From Actinomycetes bacterium (GTDB lineage: Bacteria; Actinomycetota; Acidimicrobiia; Acidimicrobiales; RAAP-2), in the NCBI GenBank assembly GCA_021810205.1, contig JAJZJC010000004.1, forward strand, positions 1 to 62,125: a DNA stretch of 62,125 nt, given 5' to 3'. The stretch's first letter is position 1; the number at the start of each line of letters is the position of its first letter. The position numbers and the translations under genes are program-made. This document shows, piece after piece, positions 37,750 through 47,176 of this stretch. The notes below the pieces were generated by a model. It was given only the letters and a program-made list of their open reading frames with translations, was not told where the DNA came from and made no database searches.

Positions 37750-39569
37750 TGCCACGTGCAAGTGTGGACACCGTGCTCGACAAAGTCCTCGTCGCGAACC
37801 GTGGAGAGATCGCTGTGCGCGTCATGCGCACCTGCCGTGAGCTGGGAATTGCGACTGTCGCGGTCTATTCCGAGCTCGACCGAGAAGCCATGCACGTCCG
37901 CATGGCCGATGAGGCCTACGCGCTCGGCGGCCACACGGCGGCCGAGAGCTACCTGAACACCGACGCGATCGTCGCCGCCATTGAACGCAGCGGCGCGGAC
38001 GCGGTGCATCCCGGCTACGGCTTCTTCTCGGAGAACGCGGACTTCGCCCGCGCCATCGCCGCCAAGGGGGTGACGTTCGTCGGACCGCCACCCGAGGCGA
38101 TGGAGGTGATGGGCGACAAGATCAGCTCCCGGCTCGCCGCCGACAAGGCGGGCGTCGCCGGGGTGCCAGGCCGCTCGGAACCCCTCACGTCTCCCGAAGA
38201 GGTGGTCTCGTTCGCGGAGGCGCACGGCTGGCCGGTGGCCATCAAAGCCGCCTTCGGCGGGGGCGGGCGCGGCATGAAGGTCGTGCGAAGCGCCCGCGAG
38301 GCAGCCGAGGCGGTCGAGTCCGCCCAGCGAGAGGCGCAGGCGTACTTCGGCCGGCCCGAGGTCTACCTCGAGCGCTACCTGGAATGGCCCCGGCACATCG
38401 AGATGCAGGTGCTCGCCGATGCGCACGGCAACGTGGTGTGGCTGGGCGAGCGCGACTGCTCGAGCCAGCGCCGGCACCAAAAGCTCGTCGAGGAGTCACC
38501 GGCGCCCGACTTCCCCGACGACATCCGACAAGCGATGGGCGAGGCCGCGGTACGGGTTTCGGCCGCTTGCGGCTACGTGAACGCAGGCACCGTCGAGTTC
38601 CTCTACGAGGGGGGCGAGTTCTTCTTCCTCGAGATGAACACGCGCCTGCAGGTCGAGCATCCCGTCACCGAGCTCGTGACCGGCCTCGACCTCGTCGCCT
38701 GGCAGCTGCATGTCGCCGCGGGCGAAGCGCTGCCCTTCGGCCAGGACGACATCGAGCGCCGCGGGCACGCCATCGAGGTGCGGATCAACGCCGAGGATCC
38801 AGCAGGCGGGCGGTTCGTGCCGTCCCCAGGGACCATCACCGCGTTCGACGCGCCGGGTGGGCCAGGCGTCCGGCTCGACGCCGGCTATGGGGCGGGCGAC
38901 ACTGTCAGCCAGCACTACGACAACCTCATCGCCAAGCTCGTCGTCTGGGCGGAAGACCGCGAGCTCGCCAGGAGGCGGATGCTCCGGGCGCTCGAAGAGA
39001 CGCGGGTCGAAGGAGTGGCGACCACCATCCCCGCCGAGATCGCCATCCTCTCGCATCCCGACTTCGCCCAGGCTCGGCACTCGACCAAGTGGGTCGAAGA
39101 GTGCCTCGACCTCTCCGCACTCGACACCGGCGCGTCGCCCGGGGCTGGCGGAGGCGCCGGTGACGCGCGGGTGCTTCGGGAGGTGACGGCCGAGGTCGAC
39201 GGTCGCCGCTACGAGCTGAAGCTCTGGATGCCGGCCGGAGCCGTGCCAGTGGCAGCGGCGGGGGCTGCGGCGGGGGCTGCGGCGGGGGCTGCGCGGCAAA
39301 GTGGCGGCTCGCGAAAGAAGAAGACGTCGGCGGGCCACTCGGCGGCCGCGACGGGCTCGGGGTCCGTCGCCGTCCCCATGCAAGGCACGATCGTCAAGGT
39401 CCTCGTGTCACCCGGTGACACGGTGCGGAGCGGACAGACGCTGTGCATCCTCGAGGCAATGAAGATGGAGAACGCCATCGCCGCGGAGCGCGACGGCGTC
39501 GTGAAAGAGGTCCGAGTGTCCGCCGGGGACTCGGTCGGCGCTGGCGACCTCGTGGTCGTCATCGAATAG
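37749..39569 (+). CDS. Acyl-CoA (acetyl/propionyl) carboxylase alpha subunit: biotin carboxylase + BCCP
   Basis: This 606-residue subunit carboxylates its own biotin using ATP and bicarbonate. The biotin carboxylase part has [34 protein letters not shown], the ATP-grasp loop [34 protein letters not shown] and [20 protein letters not shown]. An Ala/Gly linker leads to the biotinyl domain with the acceptor Lys in [13 protein letters not shown]. This two-domain layout is the AccA/PccA type of actinobacteria. Candidate starts are ATG 37749, GTG 37764 and GTG 37773; the last best matches family N-termini. The carboxyltransferase subunit is not nearby. Confidence 0.94.
   Translation: MPRASVDTVLDKVLVANRGEIAVRVMRTCRELGIATVAVYSELDREAMHVRMADEAYALGGHTAAESYLNTDAIVAAIERSGADAVHPGYGFFSENADFARAIAAKGVTFVGPPPEAMEVMGDKISSRLAADKAGVAGVPGRSEPLTSPEEVVSFAEAHGWPVAIKAAFGGGGRGMKVVRSAREAAEAVESAQREAQAYFGRPEVYLERYLEWPRHIEMQVLADAHGNVVWLGERDCSSQRRHQKLVEESPAPDFPDDIRQAMGEAAVRVSAACGYVNAGTVEFLYEGGEFFFLEMNTRLQVEHPVTELVTGLDLVAWQLHVAAGEALPFGQDDIERRGHAIEVRINAEDPAGGRFVPSPGTITAFDAPGGPGVRLDAGYGAGDTVSQHYDNLIAKLVVWAEDRELARRRMLRALEETRVEGVATTIPAEIAILSHPDFAQARHSTKWVEECLDLSALDTGASPGAGGGAGDARVLREVTAEVDGRRYELKLWMPAGAVPVAAAGAAAGAAAGAARQSGGSRKKKTSAGHSAAATGSGSVAVPMQGTIVKVLVSPGDTVRSGQTLCILEAMKMENAIAAERDGVVKEVRVSAGDSVGAGDLVVVIE
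39255..39290 (+). repeat. 12-bp tandem repeat in the BCCP linker
   Basis: Three exact in-frame copies of GCGGCGGGGGCT encode an Ala/Gly-rich repeat in the flexible linker between the carboxylase and biotinyl domains. Copy-number change would alter linker length without a frameshift. Confidence 0.8.
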
Positions 39570-40720
39570 TGACCCCGAAGGACCGTGCCGCATCGGTCGT
39601 GACGAGCGCGCGCGACGCGCTCGTCGAGCTGAGCCACGACCTCCACGCGCATCCCGAGACCTCCTTCCACGAGCACCGCTCTGCTTCAGCCGTCGCGGGC
39701 GCGCTGGCTGGCTTCGAGGTCGACCATGGCGCCTGCGGGCTGGAGACGGCGTTCTCGGCGCGGGCGGGCTCGGGTCCGCTCACCGTGGCGATCTGCGCGG
39801 AGTACGACGCCCTGCCCACGGTTGGCCACGCGTGCGGGCACAACGTGATCGCAGCCGCCGCCGTCGGTGCCGGCCTCGCGCTGGCCGAAGTGGCCGATGA
39901 CATCGGTCTGACGGTCCTCGTGCTCGGCACCCCGGCCGAAGAGGGTGGTGGTGGCAAGGTCTTCATGCTCGAACGTGGCGCCTTCCACGGGGTGCACGCG
40001 GCGATGATGGTCCACCCCTGGCCCGAGGACCGGCTCTTCGCCAACTGCCTCGCCGTCTCGCACTTCGACGTGTCGTTCGCCGGCAGGGAGGCGCACGCCT
40101 CGGCGGCCCCATGGCAAGGCGTGAACGCGCTCGACGCGATGACCGTCTCCCAGGTGGCGATCGGCTTGCTCCGCCAGCAGCTTCGCCCCGGCGATCAGGT
40201 CCATGGCGTAGTCACGAACGGCGGCGTCGCGGCGAACATCATCCCGGCGGCGGTGAGTGCGCGCTATATGTGCCGCGCCAGCACCTTGGAGGATCTCGAG
40301 CAGCTCGACCCTCGGGTCCGAGCGTGCTTCGAGGCGGGGGCGCTCGCCACCGGCGCGTCCGTCGAGTTCGAGGAGGTCTGCCCGGTGTACTCGCACATGG
40401 AGAGCGACGCCGGTCTCCTCGACGCCTTCGAGATCAACGCGGAGCAGCTGGGGCGTCGGTTCACCACCAAAGAGCCCGTGCCGACGCTCTCCACCGATAT
40501 GGCGAACGTCTCACTCGCGATCCCTACGATCCACCCGCTCCTCGGCATCGACGCGGGCGGTGCAGTGAACCACCAGCCGGCGTTCGCCGCCGCGTGCGCG
40601 CAGCCCTCCGCCGACCAGGCCGTCCACGACGGTGCGGTGGCGATGGCGTGGACGGCGATCGACGCCGCCACGCGGCCCGAGCTGCGGGAGCGCCTGCTCG
40701 CTCAGACCCCCGGCCGGTAG
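39569..40720 (+). CDS. M20-family amidohydrolase / peptidase (AbgB/PM20D2-like)
   Basis: A 383-residue metallohydrolase of the M20D type, which cleaves amide bonds of N-acyl amino acids or dipeptides. It has [16 protein letters not shown], the metal-binding [20 protein letters not shown], the catalytic Glu pair in [14 protein letters not shown], the dimerisation-domain insert [20 protein letters not shown], and a final metal His near [10 protein letters not shown]. The GTG start overlaps the carboxylase stop by 1 nt (TAGTG). The 3' end overlaps the convergent mutase gene by 19 nt. The substrate cannot be read from sequence. Confidence 0.88.
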   Translation: MTPKDRAASVVTSARDALVELSHDLHAHPETSFHEHRSASAVAGALAGFEVDHGACGLETAFSARAGSGPLTVAICAEYDALPTVGHACGHNVIAAAAVGAGLALAEVADDIGLTVLVLGTPAEEGGGGKVFMLERGAFHGVHAAMMVHPWPEDRLFANCLAVSHFDVSFAGREAHASAAPWQGVNALDAMTVSQVAIGLLRQQLRPGDQVHGVVTNGGVAANIIPAAVSARYMCRASTLEDLEQLDPRVRACFEAGALATGASVEFEEVCPVYSHMESDAGLLDAFEINAEQLGRRFTTKEPVPTLSTDMANVSLAIPTIHPLLGIDAGGAVNHQPAFAAACAQPSADQAVHDGAVAMAWTAIDAATRPELRERLLAQTPGR

Positions 40721-42282
40721 ACGCCCCACTCGTCGCGCAAGGTGTCGGAGACCTCGCCGAGCGTCGCCATGTGCCCAAGCGCGTGCTTCATCGGCACGAG
40801 GAGGTTCTGGCTGCCCCTCGCGGCCGCGCGAACGTCGTCGAGCGCGGCGTCGACGGCATCTTGGTCTCGCTCCTCTCGCACCCGGCGCACACGTTCGATC
40901 TGGGCGCGTTGCAGCGACACGTCGACCGGGAACACCTCCGTCGGTTCTCCCGCGTCCTCGGCGAACTTGTTCACCCCCACCACGATGCACTCGCCGTCGT
41001 CCACCGCCTTGGCGTAGGCGTAGGCAGCAGCCTCGATCTCCTGGCTCATGAACCGCCCTTCGATCGCGCTGACGGCTCCTCCCATCTCGTCGATGCGCTC
41101 GAGGTATGCGAGTGCGCCGCGCTCGACGTCGTCGGTGAGGGCCTCGACGAAGTAGGACCCGCCGAGCGGGTCGACCGTATCGGCGATGCCCGACTCGAAC
41201 CCGAGGATCTGCTGGGTGCGCAGCGCGATCTTCGCCGCTCTCGTGGTCGGGAGCCCGAGTGCCTCGTCGAAGCCGTTCGTGTGCAGGCTCTGGGTCCCCC
41301 CGAGCGCCGCGGCGAGCGCCTGCACGGTCACCCGCACGATGTTGTTCTCGGGCTGCTGGGCAGTCAGGGTCGACCCGCCGGTCTGCGTATGGAACCGCAG
41401 CATCTTCGAGCGCTCCTCCTTGGCCCCGAACCGCTCGGTCATGATCCGGGCCCACATCCGGCGCGCCGCCCGGAACTTCGCGACCTCCTCGAAGAGGTTG
41501 TTGTGCGAGTTGAAGAAGAAGGAGAGCCGAGGAGCGAACTCATCGACGGCCAGTCCCGCCTCGATTGCCGCCTCGACGTAGGCAATGCCATCGGCAAGAG
41601 TGAACGCGACCTCCTGCACTGCGGTCGATCCTGCCTCGCGGATGTGGTACCCCGAGATCGAGATGGTGTTCCAGTTCGGCAGGTGCTCCTTGCAGTACGC
41701 GAACGTGTCGACGACGAGACGCATCGACGGGCGGGGCGGGTAGATGTAGGTCCCTCGTGCCACGTACTCCTTCAAGATGTCGTTCTGGATGGTTCCGCGG
41801 AGCTGCGCGCTCTGCACCCCCTGGTCCTCGGCGACCAGCTCGTAGAGCAGGAGGAGGATCGAAGCCGTCGCATTGATGGTCATCGAGGTCGTGACCGTGT
41901 CGAGTGGCAGGTCCGCCAGCAGGAGCCGCATGTCGGCGAGCGAGTCGATCGCGACCCCCACCTTCCCAACCTCCCCCTCGGCGCGCGGGTGGTCCGAGTC
42001 GTAGCCCATCTGGGTGGGCAGGTCGAAGGCGCAAGACAGCCCAGTCTGGCCGTGCTCGAGGAGGAACTTGAAACGTTCGTTCGTCGTCTCGGCGGTACCG
42101 AATCCTGCGTACTGGCGCATCGTCCACAGTCGCCGCCGGTACATCTCGGCGTGCACGCCACGGGTGAACGGGTAGCTGCCGGGGTCCCCGAGCTTCTCCG
42201 CCGGATCCCACCCCTGGAGGTCGGAGCCGGTGTAGACAGGGCGGATCTCGATACCCGAGTCGGTGCACCGCTCGATGCTCAT
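40702..42282 (-). CDS. Methylmalonyl-CoA mutase, large (substrate-binding) subunit, split type
   Basis: The enzyme interconverts methylmalonyl-CoA and succinyl-CoA with adenosylcobalamin. Its 526 residues form the TIM barrel only; the B12-binding domain must be a separate protein, not seen in the window. Motifs: [67 protein letters not shown] and [15 protein letters not shown]. The Tyr of RQYAGF and the Arg of PSMR match Tyr89 and Arg207 of the classical enzyme; isobutyryl-CoA mutase has Phe at the first, so methylmalonyl-CoA is the likelier substrate. A cobalamin adenosyltransferase lies at 58.5 kb. Confidence 0.9.
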   Translation of the reverse strand: MSIERCTDSGIEIRPVYTGSDLQGWDPAEKLGDPGSYPFTRGVHAEMYRRRLWTMRQYAGFGTAETTNERFKFLLEHGQTGLSCAFDLPTQMGYDSDHPRAEGEVGKVGVAIDSLADMRLLLADLPLDTVTTSMTINATASILLLLYELVAEDQGVQSAQLRGTIQNDILKEYVARGTYIYPPRPSMRLVVDTFAYCKEHLPNWNTISISGYHIREAGSTAVQEVAFTLADGIAYVEAAIEAGLAVDEFAPRLSFFFNSHNNLFEEVAKFRAARRMWARIMTERFGAKEERSKMLRFHTQTGGSTLTAQQPENNIVRVTVQALAAALGGTQSLHTNGFDEALGLPTTRAAKIALRTQQILGFESGIADTVDPLGGSYFVEALTDDVERGALAYLERIDEMGGAVSAIEGRFMSQEIEAAAYAYAKAVDDGECIVVGVNKFAEDAGEPTEVFPVDVSLQRAQIERVRRVREERDQDAVDAALDDVRAAARGSQNLLVPMKHALGHMATLGEVSDTLRDEWGVYRPGV

Positions 42283-42546
42283 CGGTCGTCAGCGGCGCAT
42301 TGCTCGTGCTGTGAGCCCATCTCCGCATCCCCCCTTTCTCCGTGCGTGCAGTCTCCCCGCACACGGCTCGGTGACGATCTTCTTGACATGGTTACGCGGC
42401 CTCCCGGCGCGAGGCAACGCCCGTGAGCTCGTGCGGGCGCCGGTCGTGTGGAACTGTCGGCTCGCAAGAGCCACCAAGAGCAGCTCCCCCAGGACGCACC
42501 ATGCGCCAAGGCTAAGGGCTCGGCGTCGGGAGGGTGACCGAGTGGT
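42283..42546. other. Intergenic region between mutase start and acyltransferase end
   Basis: About 264 bp without a convincing gene. Apart from the domain V-like hairpin it holds short GC-rich inverted repeats (for example GGCTCGCAAGAGCC). Antisense open frames crossing it have no start signals or motifs. No cobalamin riboswitch is recognisable upstream of the mutase. Confidence 0.4.
42340..42369 (-). ncRNA. Degenerate group II intron domain V-like hairpin (remnant)
   Basis: The minus strand has an AGC near the base (GAGCCGTG), a GNRA-type loop (GAGA), and a CG bulge within the 3' strand before CACGG. This is the layout of the 34-nt catalytic domain V of group II introns. It differs from an active domain V: the 3' strand lacks one base (TGCA instead of CGCA) and the basal GAG no longer has a pairing partner. 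No reverse transcriptase frame is present upstream. It would be a fossil, if real. Confidence 0.35.
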
Positions 42547-43770
42547 TCAGCCGCACCCCGAAGCCGACGCCGGCTCCGACATGGCCGTCCAGGGGACACG
42601 GTCCATGTCGATCGGAGACTCCGACTCGCTCATCGGCGGACGCCGTGTCCGGCGCCACTCTTCGGGCAGCCAGGTGCTCCACTGCTCGCGCCTGCGGCCG
42701 GTGAGCGCAATGGCGAACGGCGTGCGCGCCAGGATGCCCGACATGAAGACGCAGGAGAGGAAGACGATCGCGACGCCGACCACCGTGACGAGGGGCCAGG
42801 GAACGACCCCGTTCAACGAGCGCCACGACAGATCTTCGAGGGCGTAGACGAAGAGCATCTGCGCCAGGTAGACCGTGTAGGAGTTGTCGGATCCCGACCG
42901 GGCCAGGACCCGGATGCGCTTGGACCGCCTTGGCTCGACGAGCCACACACCGAAGAGGTACACACAGGCGATCGCGCCGATGTTGAAGGGAATGACGATG
43001 GGCTGCAGCGGGTCGGACGCCGAACCGAGCCACGACCCCGGGTAGGCGTGCGCCGCGAGGAACCACCCTTCCGCCGCTGCAGCAGCGAGCACCGTCGCGC
43101 CGAATATCTTCCAGCCGTTCCGGCACAGCCAATCGTGCACCTGGTCGAGATGCAGGGCGGCCACCATTCCGGCGACCAGATAGAACTGGTACGAGGTGAT
43201 CTCCCTCGTCGCCCAGTAGCCGCGCATGTGGGACGGCAGGACGCCCCAATGCATCAAGCTCGTCATGAGGACCTGTAGCACCAGGCTCGTGCCGAGTAGC
43301 ACCCACGGATGCGCGTACGAGCGCTGCACCACCCAGAAGAGCAACGGGTAGACCGCGTAGAACTGCATGATGACGACCAGGTAGTAGAGCTGGTAGTAGC
43401 CGGTGCCGAGCAAGTAGCCGAAGTGCTGGAAGCCGGTGCCGACCGTGTAGGACTGGCCGGGCATCGTGACCACGAAGTAGATGACCGTCCAGCACACGTA
43501 CGGCAGGGCCACGCTCGTCAGTCGTCGTCGGTAGAAGTATCCGTAGCCAATACGGTGCAGGTCCGAGTACCCGTACGTCAGCATGCACGCCGAAATGAAG
43601 AGGAAGGCTTCCCTCGTCACGTGCAGCAGCATCAGGGATCCCCCGACCGCTGCGAGCGCACCGGGGGCGAACGCGATGAGCGAGTGCGTGGAGACCACGC
43701 CCGCCTGCTTGACCGGCCGCATGGCGTCGACGTGGTCGAGCCGCGGCTTGGACTGCCTCGCCACCGTCAT
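42547..43770 (-). CDS. Acyltransferase 3-family integral membrane protein
   Basis: This 407-residue protein has about ten membrane segments, such as GGSLMLLHVTREAFLFISAC, YVCWTVIYFVV, LYYLVVIMQFYAVYPLLFWV, VLLGTSLVLQVLM and PLVTVVGVAIVFLSCVFMSG. Its layout (an early His, HVTREAFLFISACMLTYGYS, then RRRLTSVALPYVCW) is that of the acyltransferase 3/OafA-type membrane O-acyltransferases, which move acyl groups onto small molecules or glycans across the membrane. It is the last of six same-strand genes, 10 nt after the ligase stop, and is probably the conjugation or export step of that cluster. The C-terminus is a polar cytoplasmic tail. Confidence 0.78.
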   Translation of the reverse strand: MTVARQSKPRLDHVDAMRPVKQAGVVSTHSLIAFAPGALAAVGGSLMLLHVTREAFLFISACMLTYGYSDLHRIGYGYFYRRRLTSVALPYVCWTVIYFVVTMPGQSYTVGTGFQHFGYLLGTGYYQLYYLVVIMQFYAVYPLLFWVVQRSYAHPWVLLGTSLVLQVLMTSLMHWGVLPSHMRGYWATREITSYQFYLVAGMVAALHLDQVHDWLCRNGWKIFGATVLAAAAAEGWFLAAHAYPGSWLGSASDPLQPIVIPFNIGAIACVYLFGVWLVEPRRSKRIRVLARSGSDNSYTVYLAQMLFVYALEDLSWRSLNGVVPWPLVTVVGVAIVFLSCVFMSGILARTPFAIALTGRRREQWSTWLPEEWRRTRRPPMSESESPIDMDRVPWTAMSEPASASGCG

Positions 43771-43780
43771 CTGGCCACCG

Positions 43781-45295
43781 TCACTCCACGAGCAGCGTGT
43801 AAATGGCCGATCCGTCAGCCACCGAACGTCGCCGGACCTTCCCGGTCGCCCCCTGCGGCAGCTGCCCGACGACGTGGAACGCGTACGGCCGCTTGGGACG
43901 CGACAACGCCGCCGCGCAGCGCTCCTGGAGACGAGCGACGAGCGCAGCGGCGTGCGCTCGGTCTTCGGGGCCCTGGACGCCCTCGGCCACCATGTACGCC
44001 ACCGGCACCTGGCCGAGCACCTCGTGGTCCCACCCTACGACAGCGACGGAGGTCACCTGTGGCTCAGCGAGGATGACCTCTTCCACTTCCCGCGGGTAGA
44101 TCTTCTCGCCGCTACGGTTGATCACGTCGTCGACTCTGCCGACCAGGAACAGGTAGCCGTCCTCGTCGAAGTAGCCCAAGTCTCCGGTCTCCAGCCATCC
44201 CTCGGCGTCGAAGCGCTCCTCGTAGCCCGGGCGCGCGTAGGAAGTGATGACGCTCGGACCGCGGATCTCCACGCGCCCGAGGCGGCCGGGCTCGGCGTCC
44301 CCGGCAATGCGGACCTCGGTGGCGACAGGAAGTCCGACGGAGCCTCGCTTGCGCGGTCCGTGCAACGGGTTGGCCGTGATCTGGCTCGCGGCCTCCGTCA
44401 TACCGTAGGTCTCGACAACGGGAATACCGGTGGCGTGCTCGAAGCGCTCGAGCACGGCTCCCGGGAGCGGTGCGGAGGCCGAGCGGGCGAAGCGGATCCC
44501 CGCTGGCACCACCTCGTCCGCCTCCAGGGTGGACAAGCGCGCGAGGATCGCCGGCACTGCGTTCACCCAGGTGATCCGGCGACGTCCCAACGTCTCCCAG
44601 AACCCGCGGCGGTGGAAGCGATCGTCGAGGACAAGCGTGGCACCGGCGACGGCGGTGGCCAGCAACCCGACGACCTCGGCGTTCACGTGGAAGAGCGGGA
44701 GCGGGTTGAAGCCCCGATCGTGGACCGTGAGCTCGTGGTGCACCGCGATCGCCTGCGCGGTGTGCAGCAGGCGCTTCTCGTCGATGTGGATGACCTTGGG
44801 CACGCCGGTGGTGCCCGACGTGGAGAGCAACAGTCCTCCCCCACCCAAGAGCGGGGACCCCGAGCCGTCGAGCACGAACGCTCCCGCCGGCATCGTCAGC
44901 CACTCCGACGGGCCGGGGGACGGACGGTCCGAGACGACCAGGCTCGCGCCCGTGCGCTCCAAGACTGCCAGGAGCTCAGCGTCGGTCGCCCGTGGATCGA
45001 ACGGTGCTGCCACCCGCCCGGAAGCCAGGACGCCAACGAACACCGCGGTGAAGTCGATCGGATCGGCGACGGCGAGGCCGACGACGGATCCCGGCATCGA
45101 GCCGAGATCGTCGAGCAATCCTGCCCAGCCCTGGGCGGAGCGCAGCAGCTCGCCATACACCAGCGCTCGCCCGTCAGCGGCCGGCTCGACGTAGGGGTGC
45201 TCGGGCGACTGTTGCGCCCTCAGGCGGAGCAGCTCTGCGAAGTCGACCGTGACCCGCGCCCTGCGAAGAGCCGTGGCGTCGGTCTTCATGTGCAT
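43781..45295 (-). CDS. AMP-dependent acyl-CoA synthetase/ligase
   Basis: This ANL-superfamily enzyme of 504 residues activates a carboxylate as acyl-AMP and usually forms a CoA thioester. Motifs: the P-loop LLLSTSGTTGVPKVIH, PLPLFHVNAEVVGLL, WVNAVPAILARL, VVETYGMTEAASQITANPL, the hinge YLFLVGRVDDVINRSGEKI with YFDEDG before it, and the catalytic Lys in GQLPQGATGKVRRR. No carrier-protein domain is fused. The ATG overlaps the VOC gene's stop (TGATG). In context it would activate a product of the upstream ComA-like pathway or the acyl group later used by the membrane acyltransferase; this role is inferred. Confidence 0.88.
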   Translation of the reverse strand: MHMKTDATALRRARVTVDFAELLRLRAQQSPEHPYVEPAADGRALVYGELLRSAQGWAGLLDDLGSMPGSVVGLAVADPIDFTAVFVGVLASGRVAAPFDPRATDAELLAVLERTGASLVVSDRPSPGPSEWLTMPAGAFVLDGSGSPLLGGGGLLLSTSGTTGVPKVIHIDEKRLLHTAQAIAVHHELTVHDRGFNPLPLFHVNAEVVGLLATAVAGATLVLDDRFHRRGFWETLGRRRITWVNAVPAILARLSTLEADEVVPAGIRFARSASAPLPGAVLERFEHATGIPVVETYGMTEAASQITANPLHGPRKRGSVGLPVATEVRIAGDAEPGRLGRVEIRGPSVITSYARPGYEERFDAEGWLETGDLGYFDEDGYLFLVGRVDDVINRSGEKIYPREVEEVILAEPQVTSVAVVGWDHEVLGQVPVAYMVAEGVQGPEDRAHAAALVARLQERCAAALSRPKRPYAFHVVGQLPQGATGKVRRRSVADGSAIYTLLVE

Positions 45296-45693
45296 CAGTA
45301 GATCATCCGTGGATCTCGGTAGTGCTTGAACTCCACGAGGTTGTCGAAGGGGTCCTGCAGCACGAAGGTCCGGTGCACTTCCGCCGTGCCCTCGAAGCGC
45401 GTGGCGACGTCACGGAAGAAGGGGATCTTGCGAAGCCGGGCAAGCTCTAGGAGCAGATCGAAGTCTTCGGTCCGGCGGAACGTCACGCCGAAGTGACGCG
45501 GGTACAACGACAGCGGATCGGCGGTCGGCGTGACGTCGGTGAGGTGGCACACGACTTGGTCGCCGAAGAAGTCGAGGGTGATCCTGTCGGCGTACGTGCG
45601 CGCGAGCTTGCAGCCAAGCTGTGTGACGTAGAAGCGGCGCGCCTCGTCCAGGCTGCCCACCGGGATGGCGAGGTGGAAGACGTGGTCTCTCAT
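45295..45693 (-). CDS. VOC-superfamily (glyoxalase/dioxygenase fold) protein
   Basis: This 132-residue protein has two beta-alpha-beta-beta-beta modules: HVFHLAIPVGSLDEARRFY with QLGCKLARTYADRITLDFFG, then YPRHFGVTFRRTEDFDLLLE with FVLQDPFDNLVEFKHYRD. His, Glu and His residues in the expected metal positions (HLAIP, HFGVT, EFKHY) suggest a metal site. The C-terminal FKHYRDPRMIY is typical of VOC oxidoreductase-like proteins. Its ATG overlaps the comA-like stop (ATGA) and its TGA overlaps the ligase start, so it is locked into the cluster. The reaction is unknown; isomerase, lyase and dioxygenase are all possible. Confidence 0.85.
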   Translation of the reverse strand: MRDHVFHLAIPVGSLDEARRFYVTQLGCKLARTYADRITLDFFGDQVVCHLTDVTPTADPLSLYPRHFGVTFRRTEDFDLLLELARLRKIPFFRDVATRFEGTAEVHRTFVLQDPFDNLVEFKHYRDPRMIY

Positions 45694-46484
45694 TCGACGC
45701 CCTCCACCCACTGGTGCTCGTACTCCTCGAACTCGGTCAAGGTGTCGGCCCTGAGGCCGAGACGTAGGGTCTCGAGCGCGAGCACCGCGGTCGGAGCGAC
45801 ATTTCCGAGGTTCACGTCCGGGCCGACACGCTTGACCATGTGGGCCTGCAGGCTCGTCGTCGGCGCCTCGAACATGAGGCGCTCGACGGGCAGTTCGTTC
45901 ACGACCTCCTCGACGAGGCCAATGCGCAACTGGCCATCGGCGTGGCAGATCCCTGAGCTCCCGCTCTCACGCGCCTCGAGGGTGACCAAGCTGGCCCCTG
46001 CCGAAAGGTCGTCCTCTGCGTACTCGATCCAGCACCGCGGGCTGAGCAGGTCCGAGCGGTCCGCATCCTTGAAGCCCACTTCGGAGATCACGGTGAATTC
46101 GTGCGCAAGCTTTCGGACATAGCCGGCCTTCTCCAGGTTCGACATGTCGATGGTGCCGTTGGACACCTCGACATGGCTGCACTGCCACTCGTGACAGAGA
46201 GCCCGGAAGTCGTCGAAGCGGTCCTGGAGCACGTGCTTTTCGAAGAGCGTGCCGCCGAAGTAGAAGCCGACGTCGTGCGCCCGGAGAAGATCGATCTTTC
46301 CTGCCAGTTCGCCGGACACCACGGCGGTGCCCCAGCCGAACTTCACGAAGTCCAGGTACTCTCCGGCACTCGACACGATGTCGCGCAGCGTGCCCAAGGG
46401 CACGCCACCGTCCACGACCATCGTGATGCCGGAGCGGCGCGGCTTAGTCTGTCGTGCAGGAAGTCGGAGCGTGGTGTGGTTCAT
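45690..46484 (-). CDS. Phosphosulfolactate synthase-like protein (ComA family)
   Basis: ComA adds sulfite to phosphoenolpyruvate to give (R)-phosphosulfolactate, the first step of coenzyme M synthesis in methanogens and of sulfolactate synthesis in Bacillus. The 264 residues keep the TIM-barrel signatures: ITMVVDGGVPLGTLRDIV, YLDFVKFGWGTAVV, YFGGTLFEKHVLQ, HVEVSNGTIDMS, FTVISEVGFKD, ASLVTLEARESGSSGI, RLMFEAPTTSLQAHMVKR and ALETLRLGLRADTL. The methanogen DKG is DGG here. A plant HSA32-like non-enzymatic role is an alternative. A strong ribosome-binding site (AGGAGAG) precedes ATG 46484. A phosphatase directly upstream could act as ComB. Confidence 0.85.
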   Translation of the reverse strand: MNHTTLRLPARQTKPRRSGITMVVDGGVPLGTLRDIVSSAGEYLDFVKFGWGTAVVSGELAGKIDLLRAHDVGFYFGGTLFEKHVLQDRFDDFRALCHEWQCSHVEVSNGTIDMSNLEKAGYVRKLAHEFTVISEVGFKDADRSDLLSPRCWIEYAEDDLSAGASLVTLEARESGSSGICHADGQLRIGLVEEVVNELPVERLMFEAPTTSLQAHMVKRVGPDVNLGNVAPTAVLALETLRLGLRADTLTEFEEYEHQWVEGVE

Positions 46485-46508
46485 GGGCTCTCTCCTTTCA
46501 CTTCGGGT

Positions 46509-47099
46509 TCAGCCGGTCAGGGCGGGTTCAGCGACGGAGCGGACGATGGCGTCGCAGTTGGCGACATCCACCCATGGCATGTCGTCAGGCGCGATCCCGT
46601 CGAGCCACGCGAGCAGGACACGTACGACGCCCCCGTGGCAGATCAGCGCGATGTCGCCGTGCTCGGACACGCGCAGCAGCTCGGCGGCGCACTCGCTCGC
46701 ACGCCGGTAGAGCTGGCGGATCGACTCACCGCCTTCAGGCGCCGCGTCAGCGTCCACCACCCGGCCGTTGGCGATCCCGGAACGGTCAGCGCCCAAAAGC
46801 GCGCTCGGCATCCCCTCGGCGGTGCCGAGAGAACGCTCCCGGAGCCGCGCGTCGGTTCTCACCTCGAGCCCGAGCGACCGACCGATCGCTTCGGCAGTCT
46901 GGCGCGCACGGCGCAGATCACTGGCGTACAGCGCCGTGATCTGCTCACCCGCGAGCGCACGAGCGCGTGCTCGAGATTGGTCGATCCCGACGGCGGTCAA
47001 CGCAGGAAGCGTGACCTGCCCCTGCACGAGTCCCAACGCGTTCCACGTGCTCTCGCCGTGACGAACGAGCCACAGGCGACGAGGGAGGAAGTCGTGCAC
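46509..47099 (-). CDS. Histidine phosphatase (phosphoglycerate mutase-like)
   Basis: This is a branch-1 histidine phosphatase of about 196 residues. The catalytic motif is LWLVRHGESTWNALGLVQGQ, the second Arg region is YASDLRRARQTAEAIG, the acid is in RLRERSLGTAEGM, and the second His is in IALICHGGVVRVLLAW. Starts at GTG 47099 or 47114 are both possible and neither has a good ribosome-binding site. The stop is 24 nt before the ComA-like ATG. Known sulfolactate pathways use an unrelated phosphatase (ComB) after ComA, which is absent here. This enzyme is a plausible replacement; that is inference. Confidence 0.85.
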   Translation of the reverse strand: MHDFLPRRLWLVRHGESTWNALGLVQGQVTLPALTAVGIDQSRARARALAGEQITALYASDLRRARQTAEAIGRSLGLEVRTDARLRERSLGTAEGMPSALLGADRSGIANGRVVDADAAPEGGESIRQLYRRASECAAELLRVSEHGDIALICHGGVVRVLLAWLDGIAPDDMPWVDVANCDAIVRSVAEPALTG

Positions 47100-47127
47100 C
47101 CTTCGAGAGTGCACGCTCGGGCTTGGG

Positions 47128-47170
47128 ATTCGGTTGGAAAACCTTGTGAATTGCCTGAGTGCGACCGAAT
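47128..47170 (-). promoter_or_regulatory. Inverted repeat in the gap before the phosphatase gene
   Basis: ATTCGGT (47128-47134) and ACCGAAT (47164-47170) are perfect inverted copies 29 nt apart in the 77-nt moeZ-phosphatase gap. The intervening DNA is locally AT-rich (GGTTTTCC, AATTCAC). It could be an operator or an RNA stem for the ComA cluster. Confidence 0.3.
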
Positions 47171-47176
47171 TTCTCG

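Noticed and set aside
42289-42477. A small minus-strand protein before the mutase gene
   Set aside because: Arg-rich frame with no start signal; it overlaps the domain V-like hairpin and has no recognisable similarity.
42283-42546. A cobalamin riboswitch upstream of the methylmalonyl-CoA mutase gene
   Set aside because: I could not find the B12-box or matching stems. The structure present resembles a group II intron domain V instead.
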